A stretch of DNA of 64,000 nt from an uncultured Oscillospiraceae bacterium. Lineage in GTDB: Bacteria > Bacillota > Clostridia > Oscillospirales > Oscillospiraceae. Shown piece by piece: positions 7,464 to 16,164 of this stretch. Numbering within the stretch: the stretch's first letter is position 1; every line of letters begins with the position of its first letter. Made by a program: the position numbers and the translations under genes. The notes under the pieces were generated by a model. It saw nothing but the letters and a program-made list of their open reading frames with translations. It was not told the DNA's origin and made no database searches. The DNA is taken from assembly GCA_934590325.1 (NCBI GenBank), contig CAKTOW010000001.1, positions 186,001 through 250,000 of the forward strand, written 5' to 3'.

Positions 7464-9072
7464 CCTGCCGCTGCGCGTGACCTTCTATGCCCGCGTTTCT
7501 ACCGAGAAAGTGGAGCAGCAGGGCAGTTTGGAAAACCAAATTCAATACTATACAGAGTTCATCCAGAAAAATCCCAACTGGACGTACATCCCCGGATACA
7601 TAGACGAGGGCATTTCCGGCACAAGTACCTACAAGCGGGACAGCTTCCTGCGGATGATCGCAGACGCCCAGCGGGGAATGTTTGACTTCATCATCACGAA
7701 GGAGATCTCTCGCTTCTCCCGCAATACGCTGGACAGCATCCAGTACACGCAGGAGCTGCTGGAGAACAATGTGGGCGTCTTGTTCCAAAATGACAACATC
7801 AACACACTGGATAGCGATAGCGAGTTCCGATTGGTGGTCATGGCAGGTGTGGCACAGGATGAGGTACGCAAGCTCTCTGAACGGTTGAAATTTGGCTTTC
7901 GTCAATCTATCAAGAACGGTCGTGTACTGGGTAATAATCGCTTGTGGGGCTATGATAAGAAGGACTGTAAGCTGACCATTGTTCCGGAGCAGGCAGAGGC
8001 GGTAAAGCAGATATTTGAACTCTATGCCACCGGTCAATATGGTCTGCGCAGCTTGTCACAGGAGCTGACCCGCCGTGGTTACACCAGCTTGCAGGGTAAT
8101 GTATTCAACACAAGCACCATCGGACACATTCTGCAAAATCCCAAATATAAGGGCTGGTATTGCGGCAACAAGACCCAATCGTTAGACTACCGCAAGAAAA
8201 AGACAGCGTTCCTCGACGAAAGTGAATGGGTATCCTATCCCGACCCGAATATTCCGGCCATCGTGTCGGAAGAAGTATGGGATAAGGCCAATGCCCTTTT
8301 TAAGCAGAGGAGCGCTCGTTCGAAAGCCTATGGCGTAGGGTATCAGAGCCGGTATCCCTACAGCGGCAAGATCATCTGTGGAAAGCATGGAACGTCCTTT
8401 CACCGGCAATCCTTCAAAACGCAAGAGGGAGAAACGGAGTTTTGGAAATGTAAGATGTACCGTGAACACGGAAAAGCGGGCTGCGACCTGCCTACCATTC
8501 GCACCACGGAACTGGATACTATTTTGGCAGAGCAGTTTCAGAAGCTGGTAAAGCACCAGAGACAGATTATCCGCACGGTGTTGGATTTCGTTACAAATAC
8601 ACAGAAGAAGGAAGACCACTCCAAGGAGATTGCCCGGTTGCAAGCGCAAATACAGCAGCTGGAGGACAAGAAAGAAAAGTTACTGGAGCTGAGTATGGCC
8701 GACGCCATTACCATGCAGGAGTTCAAAAAGCGGAATAGCCGCTTCAATGAACAGATCACCTCGCTGCAAACACAAACGATTTCCTTGCAGCAACAGGAGC
8801 AGCAAAAGCAAATCGCGGCCACGGACACGGCTGCGCTGGAAAAGGCATTATGGGCAGATCTGAACTGCAAGGAGCCGATCCAATCAGAAGTGGTTGCCAC
8901 GATCCTCGACCACGCTGTGGTATGTGAGGACAGTGATGACAAACATATCCATTTAGAACTCTATTTGCGGCTGGGGCAAACGGCTTCAGCCTATTATGAA
9001 CGAGGTAAATTAGCCTTCAAGAATGCATCTTCAAGAAGTACTACACCCAGTCCGCCGACCAGGAGGACCTGA
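7408..9072 (+). CDS. Large serine recombinase of the sigK element (SpoIVCA-like)
   Basis: The 554-residue protein has the N-terminal resolvase domain with catalytic Ser31 in YARVST, conserved ISRFSRN and NDNI motifs, then the recombinase domain (NPKYKGWY), a zinc-ribbon-like part (CGKH, later WKCKM and GCDLP) and a coiled coil (about residues 395-465). Enzymes of this family cut both strands by a 5'-phosphoserine link and join attP and attB, or excise with a partner factor. The last roughly 14 codons lie in sigK DNA, read in a different frame from sigK. It resembles the recombinase at 33220 (shared SIYDLPLRVTFYARVS-type start). By context it should excise the element to rebuild sigK. Confidence 0.9.
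   Translation: MMTVRWLREQMRLGKSIYDLPLRVTFYARVSTEKVEQQGSLENQIQYYTEFIQKNPNWTYIPGYIDEGISGTSTYKRDSFLRMIADAQRGMFDFIITKEISRFSRNTLDSIQYTQELLENNVGVLFQNDNINTLDSDSEFRLVVMAGVAQDEVRKLSERLKFGFRQSIKNGRVLGNNRLWGYDKKDCKLTIVPEQAEAVKQIFELYATGQYGLRSLSQELTRRGYTSLQGNVFNTSTIGHILQNPKYKGWYCGNKTQSLDYRKKKTAFLDESEWVSYPDPNIPAIVSEEVWDKANALFKQRSARSKAYGVGYQSRYPYSGKIICGKHGTSFHRQSFKTQEGETEFWKCKMYREHGKAGCDLPTIRTTELDTILAEQFQKLVKHQRQIIRTVLDFVTNTQKKEDHSKEIARLQAQIQQLEDKKEKLLELSMADAITMQEFKKRNSRFNEQITSLQTQTISLQQQEQQKQIAATDTAALEKALWADLNCKEPIQSEVVATILDHAVVCEDSDDKHIHLELYLRLGQTASAYYERGKLAFKNASSRSTTPSPPTRRT
9015..9037 (+). repeat. Right attachment site of the sigK element
   Basis: CTTCAAGAA occurs at 9015-9023 and again at 9029-9037. 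The sigK reading frame becomes recognisable exactly at the second copy (ATC TTC AAG AAG TAC, I-F-K-K-Y). I take TTCAAGAA (9030-9037) as the crossover core because it corresponds to the core GTCAAGAA at the ends of the SASP element. The first copy may be an arm repeat bound by the recombinase. Confidence 0.6.
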
Positions 9073-9530
9073 TCTCCATCGGCACCATAGGGCTCATCAA
9101 GGCCGTGAACACCTTCCGCCCCGACAGAGGCATCAAGCTGGCCACGTATGCCAGCAGATGTATCGAGAATGAAATACTGATGTATTTTCGGGCGCAGAGG
9201 AAGGTGCAGGGAGAGGTGTCGCTCAGCGACGCGCTGGACACGGGCGCGGAGGGGGACGCGCTGTATCTGGGCGACGTGGTGGGCGAGGACGACACCATGC
9301 TGGAGGAGCTGCAGGACAAGGATAACCGCAGGCTGCTGCGGCGGCTGATGGCGGAAAAGCTGACGCCCCGAGAGGCGGACATACTGCGGCGGCGGTACGG
9401 GCTGGACGGGCGGCTGCCGCAGACACAGAAGCAGGTGGCCGCACACTACAACATCAGCCGCAGCTACATATCCCGCATTGAAAAAAAGGCGCTGGGAAAG
9501 CTGGAGGAAGCGCTGCGGGATAAGCTGTAG
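9027..9530 (+). CDS. sigK: RNA polymerase sporulation sigma factor SigK, 3' half (interrupted)
   Basis: The frame encodes region 2 from KKYYTQSADQEDLISIGTIG through IKLATYASRCIENEILMYFR, then regions 3 and 4 with the ISRSYISRIEKKAL helix-turn-helix, ending at TAG 9530. This is SigK-like, the late mother-cell sigma factor. Sigma region 1/2.1 and the pro-sequence are missing, and there is no start codon, so it cannot be made as a sigma factor until the upstream element is removed. The break is at the Lys-Lys pair before YY, earlier in the protein than the B. subtilis skin junction in IENE (from memory of that protein). Confidence 0.85.
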   Translation: MFKKYYTQSADQEDLISIGTIGLIKAVNTFRPDRGIKLATYASRCIENEILMYFRAQRKVQGEVSLSDALDTGAEGDALYLGDVVGEDDTMLEELQDKDNRRLLRRLMAEKLTPREADILRRRYGLDGRLPQTQKQVAAHYNISRSYISRIEKKALGKLEEALRDKL

Positions 9531-9629
9531 GGTGGCTGCTTAACGGGCTCTTTACGGGCAAAACGGGGCAATCGTTCATCTTGCATAAGGAAGTATCTTC
9601 ACGGTGATAAAAATTCTCGCAACCGCACA

Positions 9630-9657
9630 TTGTATTCCCCGCCGGTTTTGTTATAAT
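9630..9657 (+). promoter_or_regulatory. Sigma-A-type promoter for the hydrogenase gene
   Basis: TTGTAT (9630-9635), 16 bases, TATAAT (9652-9657), about 40 bp before the start codon. Confidence 0.6.
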
Positions 9658-9697
9658 ACTGACGAGAAGATAGAAAACTGGGAGGAAATACATACTC

Positions 9698-11239
9698 ATG
9701 AGAAACTTTAAGTGCTCTATTGCGGATATGCGCAAGCGGGTATTTGCCGAGGTGGCGCGGCTGGCCTACGAGGGCGGCGACTACCGGCGGATGGAGAAGC
9801 TGCCCTACGACATCGTGCCGGGCGAGGTGGGAAACCAGCGGGATTCCATCTTCCTGGAACGCGCCATCGTAGGCGAGCGCATACGGCTGGCCATGGGGCT
9901 GCCCCTGCGGCCGGTGGCGGAGCACAGCCTGCTCAGCGACGGCGTGGAGGAGAGCGCCATCGCCGAGAAATACTACGACCCCCCGCTGGTGAACGTGATC
10001 AAGTACGCCTGCAACGCCTGCCCCCCCACCCACTATGAGGTGACCAGCGCCTGCCAGGGCTGCCTGGCGCGGCACTGCCAGAACGCGTGCCCCAAGGGCG
10101 CCATCACCATCGAGAAGGGGCAGGCGCACATCGACCAGGACAAGTGCATCAAATGCGGCAAGTGCCGGGATGCCTGCTCCTACCACGCCGTGATCAAATT
10201 CACCCGGCCCTGCCAGGAGGCCTGCGGCATGAACGCCATCGGCCAGGACGAGTACGGCCGCGCCAAAATAGACCAGGAGAAGTGCGTCAGCTGCGGCATG
10301 TGCCTGGTGAACTGCCCCTTCGGCGCCATCGTGGATAAGGGACAGCTGTTCCAGCTCATCCACGCCATACGCCGGGGCGACCAGGTGGTAGCGGTGATCG
10401 CGCCGGCCTTCTGGGGCCAGTTCGGCGACAACGTGACGCCGGGACAGATCAAGGCGGCCATGAAGCAGCTGGGCTTCGCCTCGCTGGAGGAGGTGGCCGT
10501 GGGCGCCGACCTGTGCGCGGTGGAGGAGGCGGAGGAATTCCTGCGGATGGTGCCGGAGAAGCAGCCGTTTATGGCGACCTCCTGCTGCCCGGCGTGGTCG
10601 GTAATGGCCAAAAAGGAATTTCCGGGCTTCGCGCCCTATATCTCCATGACCATGACGCCCATGGTGCTGACGGCGCGGCTGCAGAAGCGCAGGAACCCCA
10701 ACTGCCGGGTGGCCTTTATCGGCCCCTGCGCCGCCAAGAAGCTGGAGGCCAGCCGCCGCAGCATCCGCAGCGACGTGGACTTCGTCATCACCTTCGAGGA
10801 GCTGCGGGGCATGTTCGAGGCCAAGGATATCGACTTCAGCCAGATCCCCGACCTGCCCTCACACTATGAGGCCAGCGCGCCGGGCGTGGGCTTCGCCGCC
10901 GGAGGCGGCGTGGCCAAGGCGGTGGAGGACGTTATCCACCGGCTGCACCCGGAGGTGGAGGTCAAGACCGTGGCGGCGGAGGGCCTGAACGAATGCCGCC
11001 AAATGCTGCGCATCGCCCGGACGGGCAAGTACGACGGGTATCTGCTGGAGGGCATGGCCTGCCCCGGCGGGTGCATCGCCGGCGCGGGCACCGTGCAGCC
11101 GCCGGAGAAGTCCCGGCGGGCGCTGGAGAAATACAAGGCCGCCGTGTCCATCGAGAACCCCATGGACTCGCAGTATCTGGAGAACATCCGGCTGCTGTAC
11201 GAAGACGTGGAGGACTGGGACCGCGTGGGACGGCACTGA
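9698..11239 (+). CDS. [FeFe] hydrogenase, monomeric, group-B-like
   Basis: The 513-residue protein has ferredoxin-type clusters in its first half (CNACPP, CQGCLARHCQNACPKG, CIKCGKCRDACSYHA, CVSCGMCLVNCPFG) and the three H-cluster signatures: L1 TSCCPAW, L2 GPCAAKKLEA, L3 EGMACPGGCIAGAG. It catalyses reversible proton reduction to hydrogen with ferredoxin, which disposes of electrons in fermentation. The cluster arrangement and the absence of a long N-terminal [2Fe-2S] domain point to the group B form found in Clostridia. No maturases (HydEFG) are in the window. GGAGG lies 11 bases upstream of ATG 9698. Confidence 0.9.
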   Translation: MRNFKCSIADMRKRVFAEVARLAYEGGDYRRMEKLPYDIVPGEVGNQRDSIFLERAIVGERIRLAMGLPLRPVAEHSLLSDGVEESAIAEKYYDPPLVNVIKYACNACPPTHYEVTSACQGCLARHCQNACPKGAITIEKGQAHIDQDKCIKCGKCRDACSYHAVIKFTRPCQEACGMNAIGQDEYGRAKIDQEKCVSCGMCLVNCPFGAIVDKGQLFQLIHAIRRGDQVVAVIAPAFWGQFGDNVTPGQIKAAMKQLGFASLEEVAVGADLCAVEEAEEFLRMVPEKQPFMATSCCPAWSVMAKKEFPGFAPYISMTMTPMVLTARLQKRRNPNCRVAFIGPCAAKKLEASRRSIRSDVDFVITFEELRGMFEAKDIDFSQIPDLPSHYEASAPGVGFAAGGGVAKAVEDVIHRLHPEVEVKTVAAEGLNECRQMLRIARTGKYDGYLLEGMACPGGCIAGAGTVQPPEKSRRALEKYKAAVSIENPMDSQYLENIRLLYEDVEDWDRVGRH

Positions 11240-11244
11240 GAGAA

Positions 11245-11290
11245 AAACAAACACAGGAGCACCTGTCGGGGCTCCTGTGTTTTGTTTTCG
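11245..11290. terminator. Bidirectional terminator
   Basis: ACACAGGAGC (11251-11260) pairs with GCTCCTGTGT (11271-11280) and is flanked by A-rich and T-rich arms, serving the hydrogenase gene and the convergent histidine kinase gene. Confidence 0.8.
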
Positions 11291-11306
11291 CGCAAAGGAT
11301 CGGCGG

Positions 11307-12365
11307 TCAGTCCCCCGCCGCGGGCAGCGTCACCGTAAAGGTAGAGCCGTTGCCGGGGCGGGAGAACACCGCCACCCGGCCGCCGCACAGGGTCACCACA
11401 CGGCGGACGATGGACAGGCCAAGGCCGTTGCCGCGGTCGTCCGGGTACGGCGCGGCGCGATAGAACTTGTCGAAGATATGGCGCTGGGTCTCCTCGTCCA
11501 TGCCGACACCTGTGTCGGATATGGACACGGTGACCTCTCCCCCGCCCTGCCGCAGCACCACGGTGATCTGGCCGCCGGAGGGGGTGAAGCGGATGGCGTT
11601 GGAGAGCAGGTTGGACCAAATATGCTCCACCAGCTCCTCGTTGCCGTAATAGGTCACCGGGTCTAAGTCGCCCTCCACGGTCAGGCCCTTCCGCAGCCAG
11701 TCGCGCTCCTGCTGGCGGACACAGCGGCGCAGCTGCTCGTCCAGGCTGTACAGGGTCTTGCCGGACACGATCTCGGTGTTCTCGTACTGGGCCAGCTCCA
11801 GGATGTGGGTGCTCATGACGGCCAGCCGCTCGGACTGCTGCACCACGGTATCCGCGTAGGTGTGCCGCTGCTGCGGCGTCAGGTCGTCGTTCTGCAGCAG
11901 CTTGGCAAAGCCCCGGATGGAGGTAAGCGGCGTCTTGAACTCGTGGGAGAGTGTGTTCACGAAGTCCATGCGCAGCAGCGCCACGCCGGACAGCTCCTCC
12001 GCCATTTTGTTGAAGCTGCGGATGTACTCCGCCACCTCGCCCCGGGCGCCCCGCATCTCCACCCGCACGGAGTAGTCCCCCGCCGCCACGGACTGAGTGG
12101 CCTGCATCAGCCGGGACAGGGGCGCCAGGTACCCGCGGAAAATGAACACGGCCAGCAGTACGCCCAGAATGGCGCTGACCGACAGGATGAGGATGGGCCA
12201 CAGCAGCGTGTAGCTTTTGTCCTCCAGATGCACCAACCGCTGCACCAGAGCGAATATGCCCAGCGCCAGCGCCACATACGCCACCACCAGCCCCAGCACC
12301 AGCAGAATCATGGTGCCCAGCAGCCGGACGGGGGGATTTTCCTTTTTCACCTTATTCCCGGCCAT
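11307..12365 (-). CDS. Two-component sensor histidine kinase
   Basis: This 352-residue membrane kinase has two N-terminal transmembrane helices with only a short loop between them, a HAMP linker (FRGYLAPLSRLMQATQSVA), a HisKA domain with the phospho-acceptor histidine in LSHEFKTPLTSI, and a HATPase_c domain with N box (NLLSNAIRF), G1 (DTGVGM) and G2 (GNGLGLSIV). It should pass phosphate to the response regulator encoded directly upstream, whose stop it overlaps by 14 bp. I chose ATG 12365 because GGAGG is 6 bases upstream. The stimulus is unknown; the tiny external loop suggests sensing in or near the membrane. Confidence 0.9.
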   Translation of the reverse strand: MAGNKVKKENPPVRLLGTMILLVLGLVVAYVALALGIFALVQRLVHLEDKSYTLLWPILILSVSAILGVLLAVFIFRGYLAPLSRLMQATQSVAAGDYSVRVEMRGARGEVAEYIRSFNKMAEELSGVALLRMDFVNTLSHEFKTPLTSIRGFAKLLQNDDLTPQQRHTYADTVVQQSERLAVMSTHILELAQYENTEIVSGKTLYSLDEQLRRCVRQQERDWLRKGLTVEGDLDPVTYYGNEELVEHIWSNLLSNAIRFTPSGGQITVVLRQGGGEVTVSISDTGVGMDEETQRHIFDKFYRAAPYPDDRGNGLGLSIVRRVVTLCGGRVAVFSRPGNGSTFTVTLPAAGD

Positions 12366-13044
12366 CGTCGTCCTCCCGGGGCATCCCCATATAGCCAAAG
12401 CCGCGGATGGTCCGCAGCTCAAAGTCCGGGTCGTCCCGGAATTTGTCGCGCAGGCGGGAGATGTAGACCTCCACGGTGTGCTCGTCCACGTCGCTGTCCA
12501 GGTCCCATATATCGTCGATGAGCTGGCGCTTGGTGAACAGTGTGCGGGGGTAGGACAGCAGCTTGTACAGCAGCAGGAACTCCTTGGAGGCGAGCTGCCA
12601 GGTGCCCTGTGGGGTGATGACCTGCAGGGAGCCGCGGTCCAGGACGGTGGAGCCCACCGTCAGCCGCCGGTCCGCCCGGCTGCAGTACCGCCGCAGCAAC
12701 GCCTCAATGCGCCAGAGCATCTCCTCCTCGTCCACGGGCTTCACCATGTAGTCGTCCGTCCCCGCCCGGAAGCCCCGCCGCTTGTCCTCCTGGGTCACCC
12801 GCGCCGTCACCATCAGCACCGGCAGGTCGCAGTTCCCCTCCCGCAGCGTCTGGGTGAAGGCGATGCCGTCCATTCGCGGCATGGTGATGTCCACCACCGC
12901 CAGATCGCACTGGTAGTGCTCCATGACCTCCAACGCCTCCACGCCGTCCCCTGCGGGGCACGGCTCGTACCCGGCGCGGCGCAGCACCTCGCACATTAAA
13001 AGCCGGGTGCTCTCGTCATCCTCGGCGACCAAAATCCGAAACAT
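12352..13044 (-). CDS. OmpR/PhoB-family response regulator
   Basis: The receiver domain has the acidic pocket (EDDES), the phospho-acceptor Asp in VVDITMPRMDG and the conserved Lys in MVKPVD. The C-terminal winged helix is of the OmpR type (VDEHTVEVYISRLRDKF, LRTIRGFGYMG). The start at 13044 (MFRILVAEDD) follows GGAGGAG; an upstream extension of 34 codons is not family-like. It forms an operon with the kinase downstream. Targets are not visible. Confidence 0.92.
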   Translation of the reverse strand: MFRILVAEDDESTRLLMCEVLRRAGYEPCPAGDGVEALEVMEHYQCDLAVVDITMPRMDGIAFTQTLREGNCDLPVLMVTARVTQEDKRRGFRAGTDDYMVKPVDEEEMLWRIEALLRRYCSRADRRLTVGSTVLDRGSLQVITPQGTWQLASKEFLLLYKLLSYPRTLFTKRQLIDDIWDLDSDVDEHTVEVYISRLRDKFRDDPDFELRTIRGFGYMGMPREDDDGRE

Positions 13045-13175
13045 ACCGCTCCTCCTTTGCGCTTTTCTCGATTTTATCACATTTGCCCATAAAAATCGAG
13101 AGTTTTTAGAGGTTGGATTGAGGTTCCTCCGGTATACTACAAGCACAATAGGAAAAACATAGGAGGAACTGCCCC

Positions 13176-14048
13176 ATGCATAGACCTGTTTGCATCACCT
13201 ACGACAGCACCTGTGACCTGACGCCCCAGCTGCTGGAGCGTTTCCGGATACGCACCATTCCCCTGACCATCCAGAGCGGAGAGCGGGTTTTCCCCGACGA
13301 CGGCAGCTACACCTCGGCGGATCTGTACGACGGCTACCGCAAGGACGGCACGCTGCCCAAGACCTCCGCCATCAGCCCGGAGGAATTTCGCGGCTTCTTC
13401 TCCGCCATTTTGGACGAGGGCTTTGACATCGTCCACATCGACATCAGCTCCGACCTGTCCTGCACCTGCCAGAACGCCGTGATGGCGGCGCAGGAGCTGG
13501 CGGAGCGGGGGCAGGTCCACGTGGTGGACAGCCGGCAGCTATCCACCGGCGGCGGGCTGCTGGCGCTCCAGGGCGCGAAGCTGCGGGACAGCGGCATGGC
13601 GGCGGCGGACATCGCCGCGGAGCTGCGGCGGCTGGCACCCCACAGCGACACCAGCTTCGTGCTGGACACGCTGGAGTATATGTGGAAGGGTGGCCGGTGC
13701 AGCGGCGTGACGGCTCTGGGAGCCAATATGCTGAAGCTGAAGCCCAGTCTTGAGATCCGGGACGGCAAGCTGGTGGTCTGCAAGAAATACCGCGGTGCCA
13801 TGGAAAAGGTGTACCGCCAGTACGTCACCGAGCGTCTGGCGGACAAGGCGGTGGTGGAGGACTGGGCCTTCATCACCCACTCCGGCGAGGTGGCGGAGGA
13901 CACCCTGCGGGAGCTGACGGCGCTGGTGCAGGAGCTGGCGCCCTTCAAGGAGGTATTCGTCACTCAGGCAGGCTGCACCGTGTCCTCACACTGCGGCCCC
14001 GGCACGCTGGGCGTGCTGTTCCTGCGGAGGGCGGAGGCGGACGCGTGA
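13176..14048 (+). CDS. DegV family fatty-acid-binding protein
   Basis: The 290-residue protein shows the DegV pattern: N-terminal DSTCDLTP, the SLSCTCQ-like middle (ISSDLSCTCQNAV), VVDSRQLSTGGGLL and C-terminal THSGEVAED and GTLGVLF. Family members bind fatty acids and some are FakB subunits that hand exogenous fatty acids to the FakA kinase for acyl-phosphate formation; no fakA is nearby. GGAGG precedes ATG 13176, and a TATACT box lies at 13133-13138. It is transcribed divergently from the two-component operon. Confidence 0.9.
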   Translation: MHRPVCITYDSTCDLTPQLLERFRIRTIPLTIQSGERVFPDDGSYTSADLYDGYRKDGTLPKTSAISPEEFRGFFSAILDEGFDIVHIDISSDLSCTCQNAVMAAQELAERGQVHVVDSRQLSTGGGLLALQGAKLRDSGMAAADIAAELRRLAPHSDTSFVLDTLEYMWKGGRCSGVTALGANMLKLKPSLEIRDGKLVVCKKYRGAMEKVYRQYVTERLADKAVVEDWAFITHSGEVAEDTLRELTALVQELAPFKEVFVTQAGCTVSSHCGPGTLGVLFLRRAEADA

Positions 14049-14101
14049 GGGGATAAGCTCCTCCGCGGCGTGGATCGTTAAAACAAAAACCACCCGAAAA
14101 C

Positions 14102-14129
14102 AAAAAACCACCCGAAGGGGTGGTTTTTG
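14102..14129. terminator. Bidirectional terminator
   Basis: The stem AAAAACCACCC/GGGTGGTTTTT has a short loop. The left arm (AAAACCACCCGAA) is also present as a direct duplicate about 18 bp upstream. Confidence 0.8.
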
Positions 14130-14172
14130 TGTTTGTCAGTCGGAAGCCATAAAGGGCATCAGCGCCGCCTGC

Positions 14173-14649
14173 TCAGTTCCGCGAGCACTTCTCCGCGTCG
14201 ATGGCCAGCACCACCATCAGCGCGTACAGGGCATTCTCCTCCTCTGCCACGTCGATGACGTAGGTATCCGTCCAGCGGAACAGTTCCTTGGACACCGAGG
14301 CCACCTGCTGTCCCGCCGCGTCCACAATGGTGTAGTCCCATTCCATGAAGCTGCCCTCCACCCGCCAGCCGTTGAAGTCCAGCGTGAACGACGGCCGCAG
14401 GAACGTGAATTCCTTGCGGATGGTGCCCACGCACTGCTCCCCGATGTACAGGTCGAACTTGGGCAGGAAGGTGAACACCTGCTGCTGCACTGTGGCGATG
14501 TGCCGCCCTATGGGGTCGAGGATGTGCAGACAGTGCCCCCACGCCAGTTTGCCCTCCACCGTGAAGGCCACTGCGCCGCTTTCATCCATGTGATAGATGT
14601 CGTAGCTGTCGAACCACGAAAACATCCGCTGCTTGAAATAGAGCTTCAT
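14173..14649 (-). CDS. LURP-one-related (scramblase-fold) protein
   Basis: The 158-residue protein fits the LURP-one/YxjI family, a tubby/scramblase-like beta barrel around one helix: it starts with a short basic strand (MKLYFKQRMFSW), has repeated hairpins such as VEGKLAWGHCLHILD and IRKEFTFLRPSFTLD, and ends in a hydrophobic helix (YALMVVLAIDAEK). Bacterial functions are unknown; membrane or phospholipid association is inferred. GGGAGG precedes ATG 14649. Confidence 0.8.
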   Translation of the reverse strand: MKLYFKQRMFSWFDSYDIYHMDESGAVAFTVEGKLAWGHCLHILDPIGRHIATVQQQVFTFLPKFDLYIGEQCVGTIRKEFTFLRPSFTLDFNGWRVEGSFMEWDYTIVDAAGQQVASVSKELFRWTDTYVIDVAEEENALYALMVVLAIDAEKCSRN

Positions 14650-14717
14650 GCGAATACACCTCCCTTTCTGACCCTATTGTACCAGCCGCCGGAAAGATAC
14701 GCAAGCGCCTTCGCATT

Positions 14718-15348
14718 CATCTGGCCGAAGACAGGCCAGACGGTGGAGGGACTGAAGGACATGGACAGCGGCCTTGTGAAGATCGCCACCTTCTCCAGCG
14801 TATCTGCCCAGTGGCTGCCCCGCATCCTCAAGAGCTTCGGTAAGGTGTACCCCAACATCGAGTTTGAGGTGGTCACCGGCGACTTCTACGATCAGATCGA
14901 AGGTTGGATCGTCAGCGGTGCGGTGGACTGCGGCTTTCTGCGCCTGCCGTCCGTAAAGCGCTTGCAGACCTACGCTCTGCACCGTGATGAATTGCAGGTC
15001 ATCGTCCCCTGCGACCACCCCTATGCCGACTGCGACCCGTTCCCCGTGTCGGCGCTGGCGGAAGAACCCTTCATCCAGCTGGAGGAGGGCGACGACTACG
15101 AGATCATGGCGGCGTTTGACGAGATGGGCGTCCGGCCCAACGTGAAATACATCGCCCGCGAGGACAGAACCATCCTCGCTATGGTGTCGGAGGGCCTGGG
15201 CATCAGCCTGCTGCCGGAGCTGATGGTGCGACACAGTCCTACGCCCATCAAGGTATGCCACGCGCCCCTGCACTTCTACCGCACTATCGGCATCGGCGTC
15301 AAGGGCAAGAAAGCGCTGTCCAACTCCACCCGTCTGTTCGTGGACTAC
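14718..15348 (+). pseudogene. LysR-family regulator lacking its DNA-binding domain
   Basis: The translation VEGLKDMDSGLVKIATF to GISLLPELMV is a complete LysR substrate-binding domain (ATFSSVSAQWLP, AVDCGFLRLP, GDDYEIMAAFDEMG). No winged helix-turn-helix is present: in front the frame runs back over the LURP-one gene on the other strand. At the other end it fuses in frame, at LFVDY/NPMTGKR, to an integrase remnant. It is a 5'-deleted gene left by an insertion or deletion event. Confidence 0.75.
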
Positions 15349-16093
15349 AATCCGATGACCGGCAAGCGCATCATCAAGAACGTCCTCGGCAAAACACAGG
15401 CGGAGTGCAAGGCGAAACTTACTGCCGCGATGGAAGCCACCAAGGGTGTCGACGTCAGCCGCGCCGACGAGTATACTGTGGCCACATGGCTGCGGAGCTG
15501 GTACGACATCTACGCCAAGCCCAACGTGCGGGTCGCCACGGCGGATCGCTACCACCTGATGATCGAGCAGTACACCATCCCCCGCATTGGTAGCATCAAG
15601 CTCACGAAGCTGACCGCCCTTCTGTGGAGCGACCTCGACATCGCGGACAAGACCATCTCCGTCAGCAAACAATACGTCAAGAACCCCCAACGGAGAATTG
15701 ACCCTCTCACGTCCCAAGACGGAAACTTCCGTCAGAAAGGTATCTATCCCGCAAGAAGCGGTTGACCTGCTGGTTGCCGAACACAAGAAACACCCCGACA
15801 ATCCGTATATGTTCCCGTCACCCGTCACGGGAGAGATGTACTACCCAGACTCCATTGTAAACCTGCATAAAAAAATTCTAAAAGACGCAGGACTGCCGCA
15901 CATACGCTTCCATGACCTCAGACACGCATTCGCGACCTTGGCACTTCAAAACGGTGTGGACGTCAAAACCGTCAGCAGTATGCTGGGGCACTACGACGCG
16001 GGCTTCACCCTGCGCACCTACACCCACGCCACCCGTCAAAAGCAGGACGAAGCTGCACAGACCATGGGCATCTTCATGGCACAGGTGATGTGA
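15349..16093 (+). pseudogene. Tyrosine integrase remnant (Tn916-type), internally deleted and frameshifted
   Basis: The N-terminal arm and core-binding domain (MTGKRIIKNVLGKTQAECKAKL, TVATWLRSWYDIYAKP, RIGSIKLTKLTAL) jump directly to LWSDLDIADKTISVSKQY, so about 60 residues with the first catalytic Arg are missing. The frame then shifts by one base in a C5 tract (15684-15688; four Cs would restore KNPNGELTLSRPKTETSV). The rest of the catalytic domain continues at 15698-16093 (HDLRHAFATL, MLGHYDAGFTLRTYTH, with the nucleophilic Tyr). It is the scar of a lost or decayed element. Confidence 0.8.
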
Positions 16094-16118
16094 GCTGATC
16101 AAACTGCACCACAATAAC

Positions 16119-16157
16119 AAACTAGAGCTCCTGCCCATGAGGCAGGAGCTCTAGTTT
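16119..16157. terminator. Strong bidirectional terminator
   Basis: A perfect 17-bp stem (16119-16135 with 16141-16157) with a 5-base loop lies between the integrase remnant and the convergent permease gene. Confidence 0.85.
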
Positions 16158-16164
16158 ACTCATT

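Larger units (their letters stand above)
1..9034. mobile_element. skin-like element inside sigK (right part; left end outside window)
   Basis: The stretch from the left edge to about 9034 ends in a large serine recombinase gene that runs straight into the 3' half of sigK. In Bacillus subtilis and Clostridioides difficile, sigK is split by a skin element whose serine recombinase removes it in the mother cell, and the layout here is the same. Visible cargo is a DUF4430 surface protein, a DUF4430 lipoprotein, a Spo0A C-terminal-domain protein and a SHOCT-like protein. The 5' half of sigK and the left attachment site must lie upstream of the window, so the size is unknown and it is not certain that every gene from position 1 belongs to the element. 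Confidence 0.75.

Noticed and set aside
9015..9023. First CTTCAAGAA copy as the crossover point of the sigK element
   Set aside because: From this copy the sigK frame would read L-Q-E-C-I-F before KKYY, which is not SigK-like; the second copy fits.
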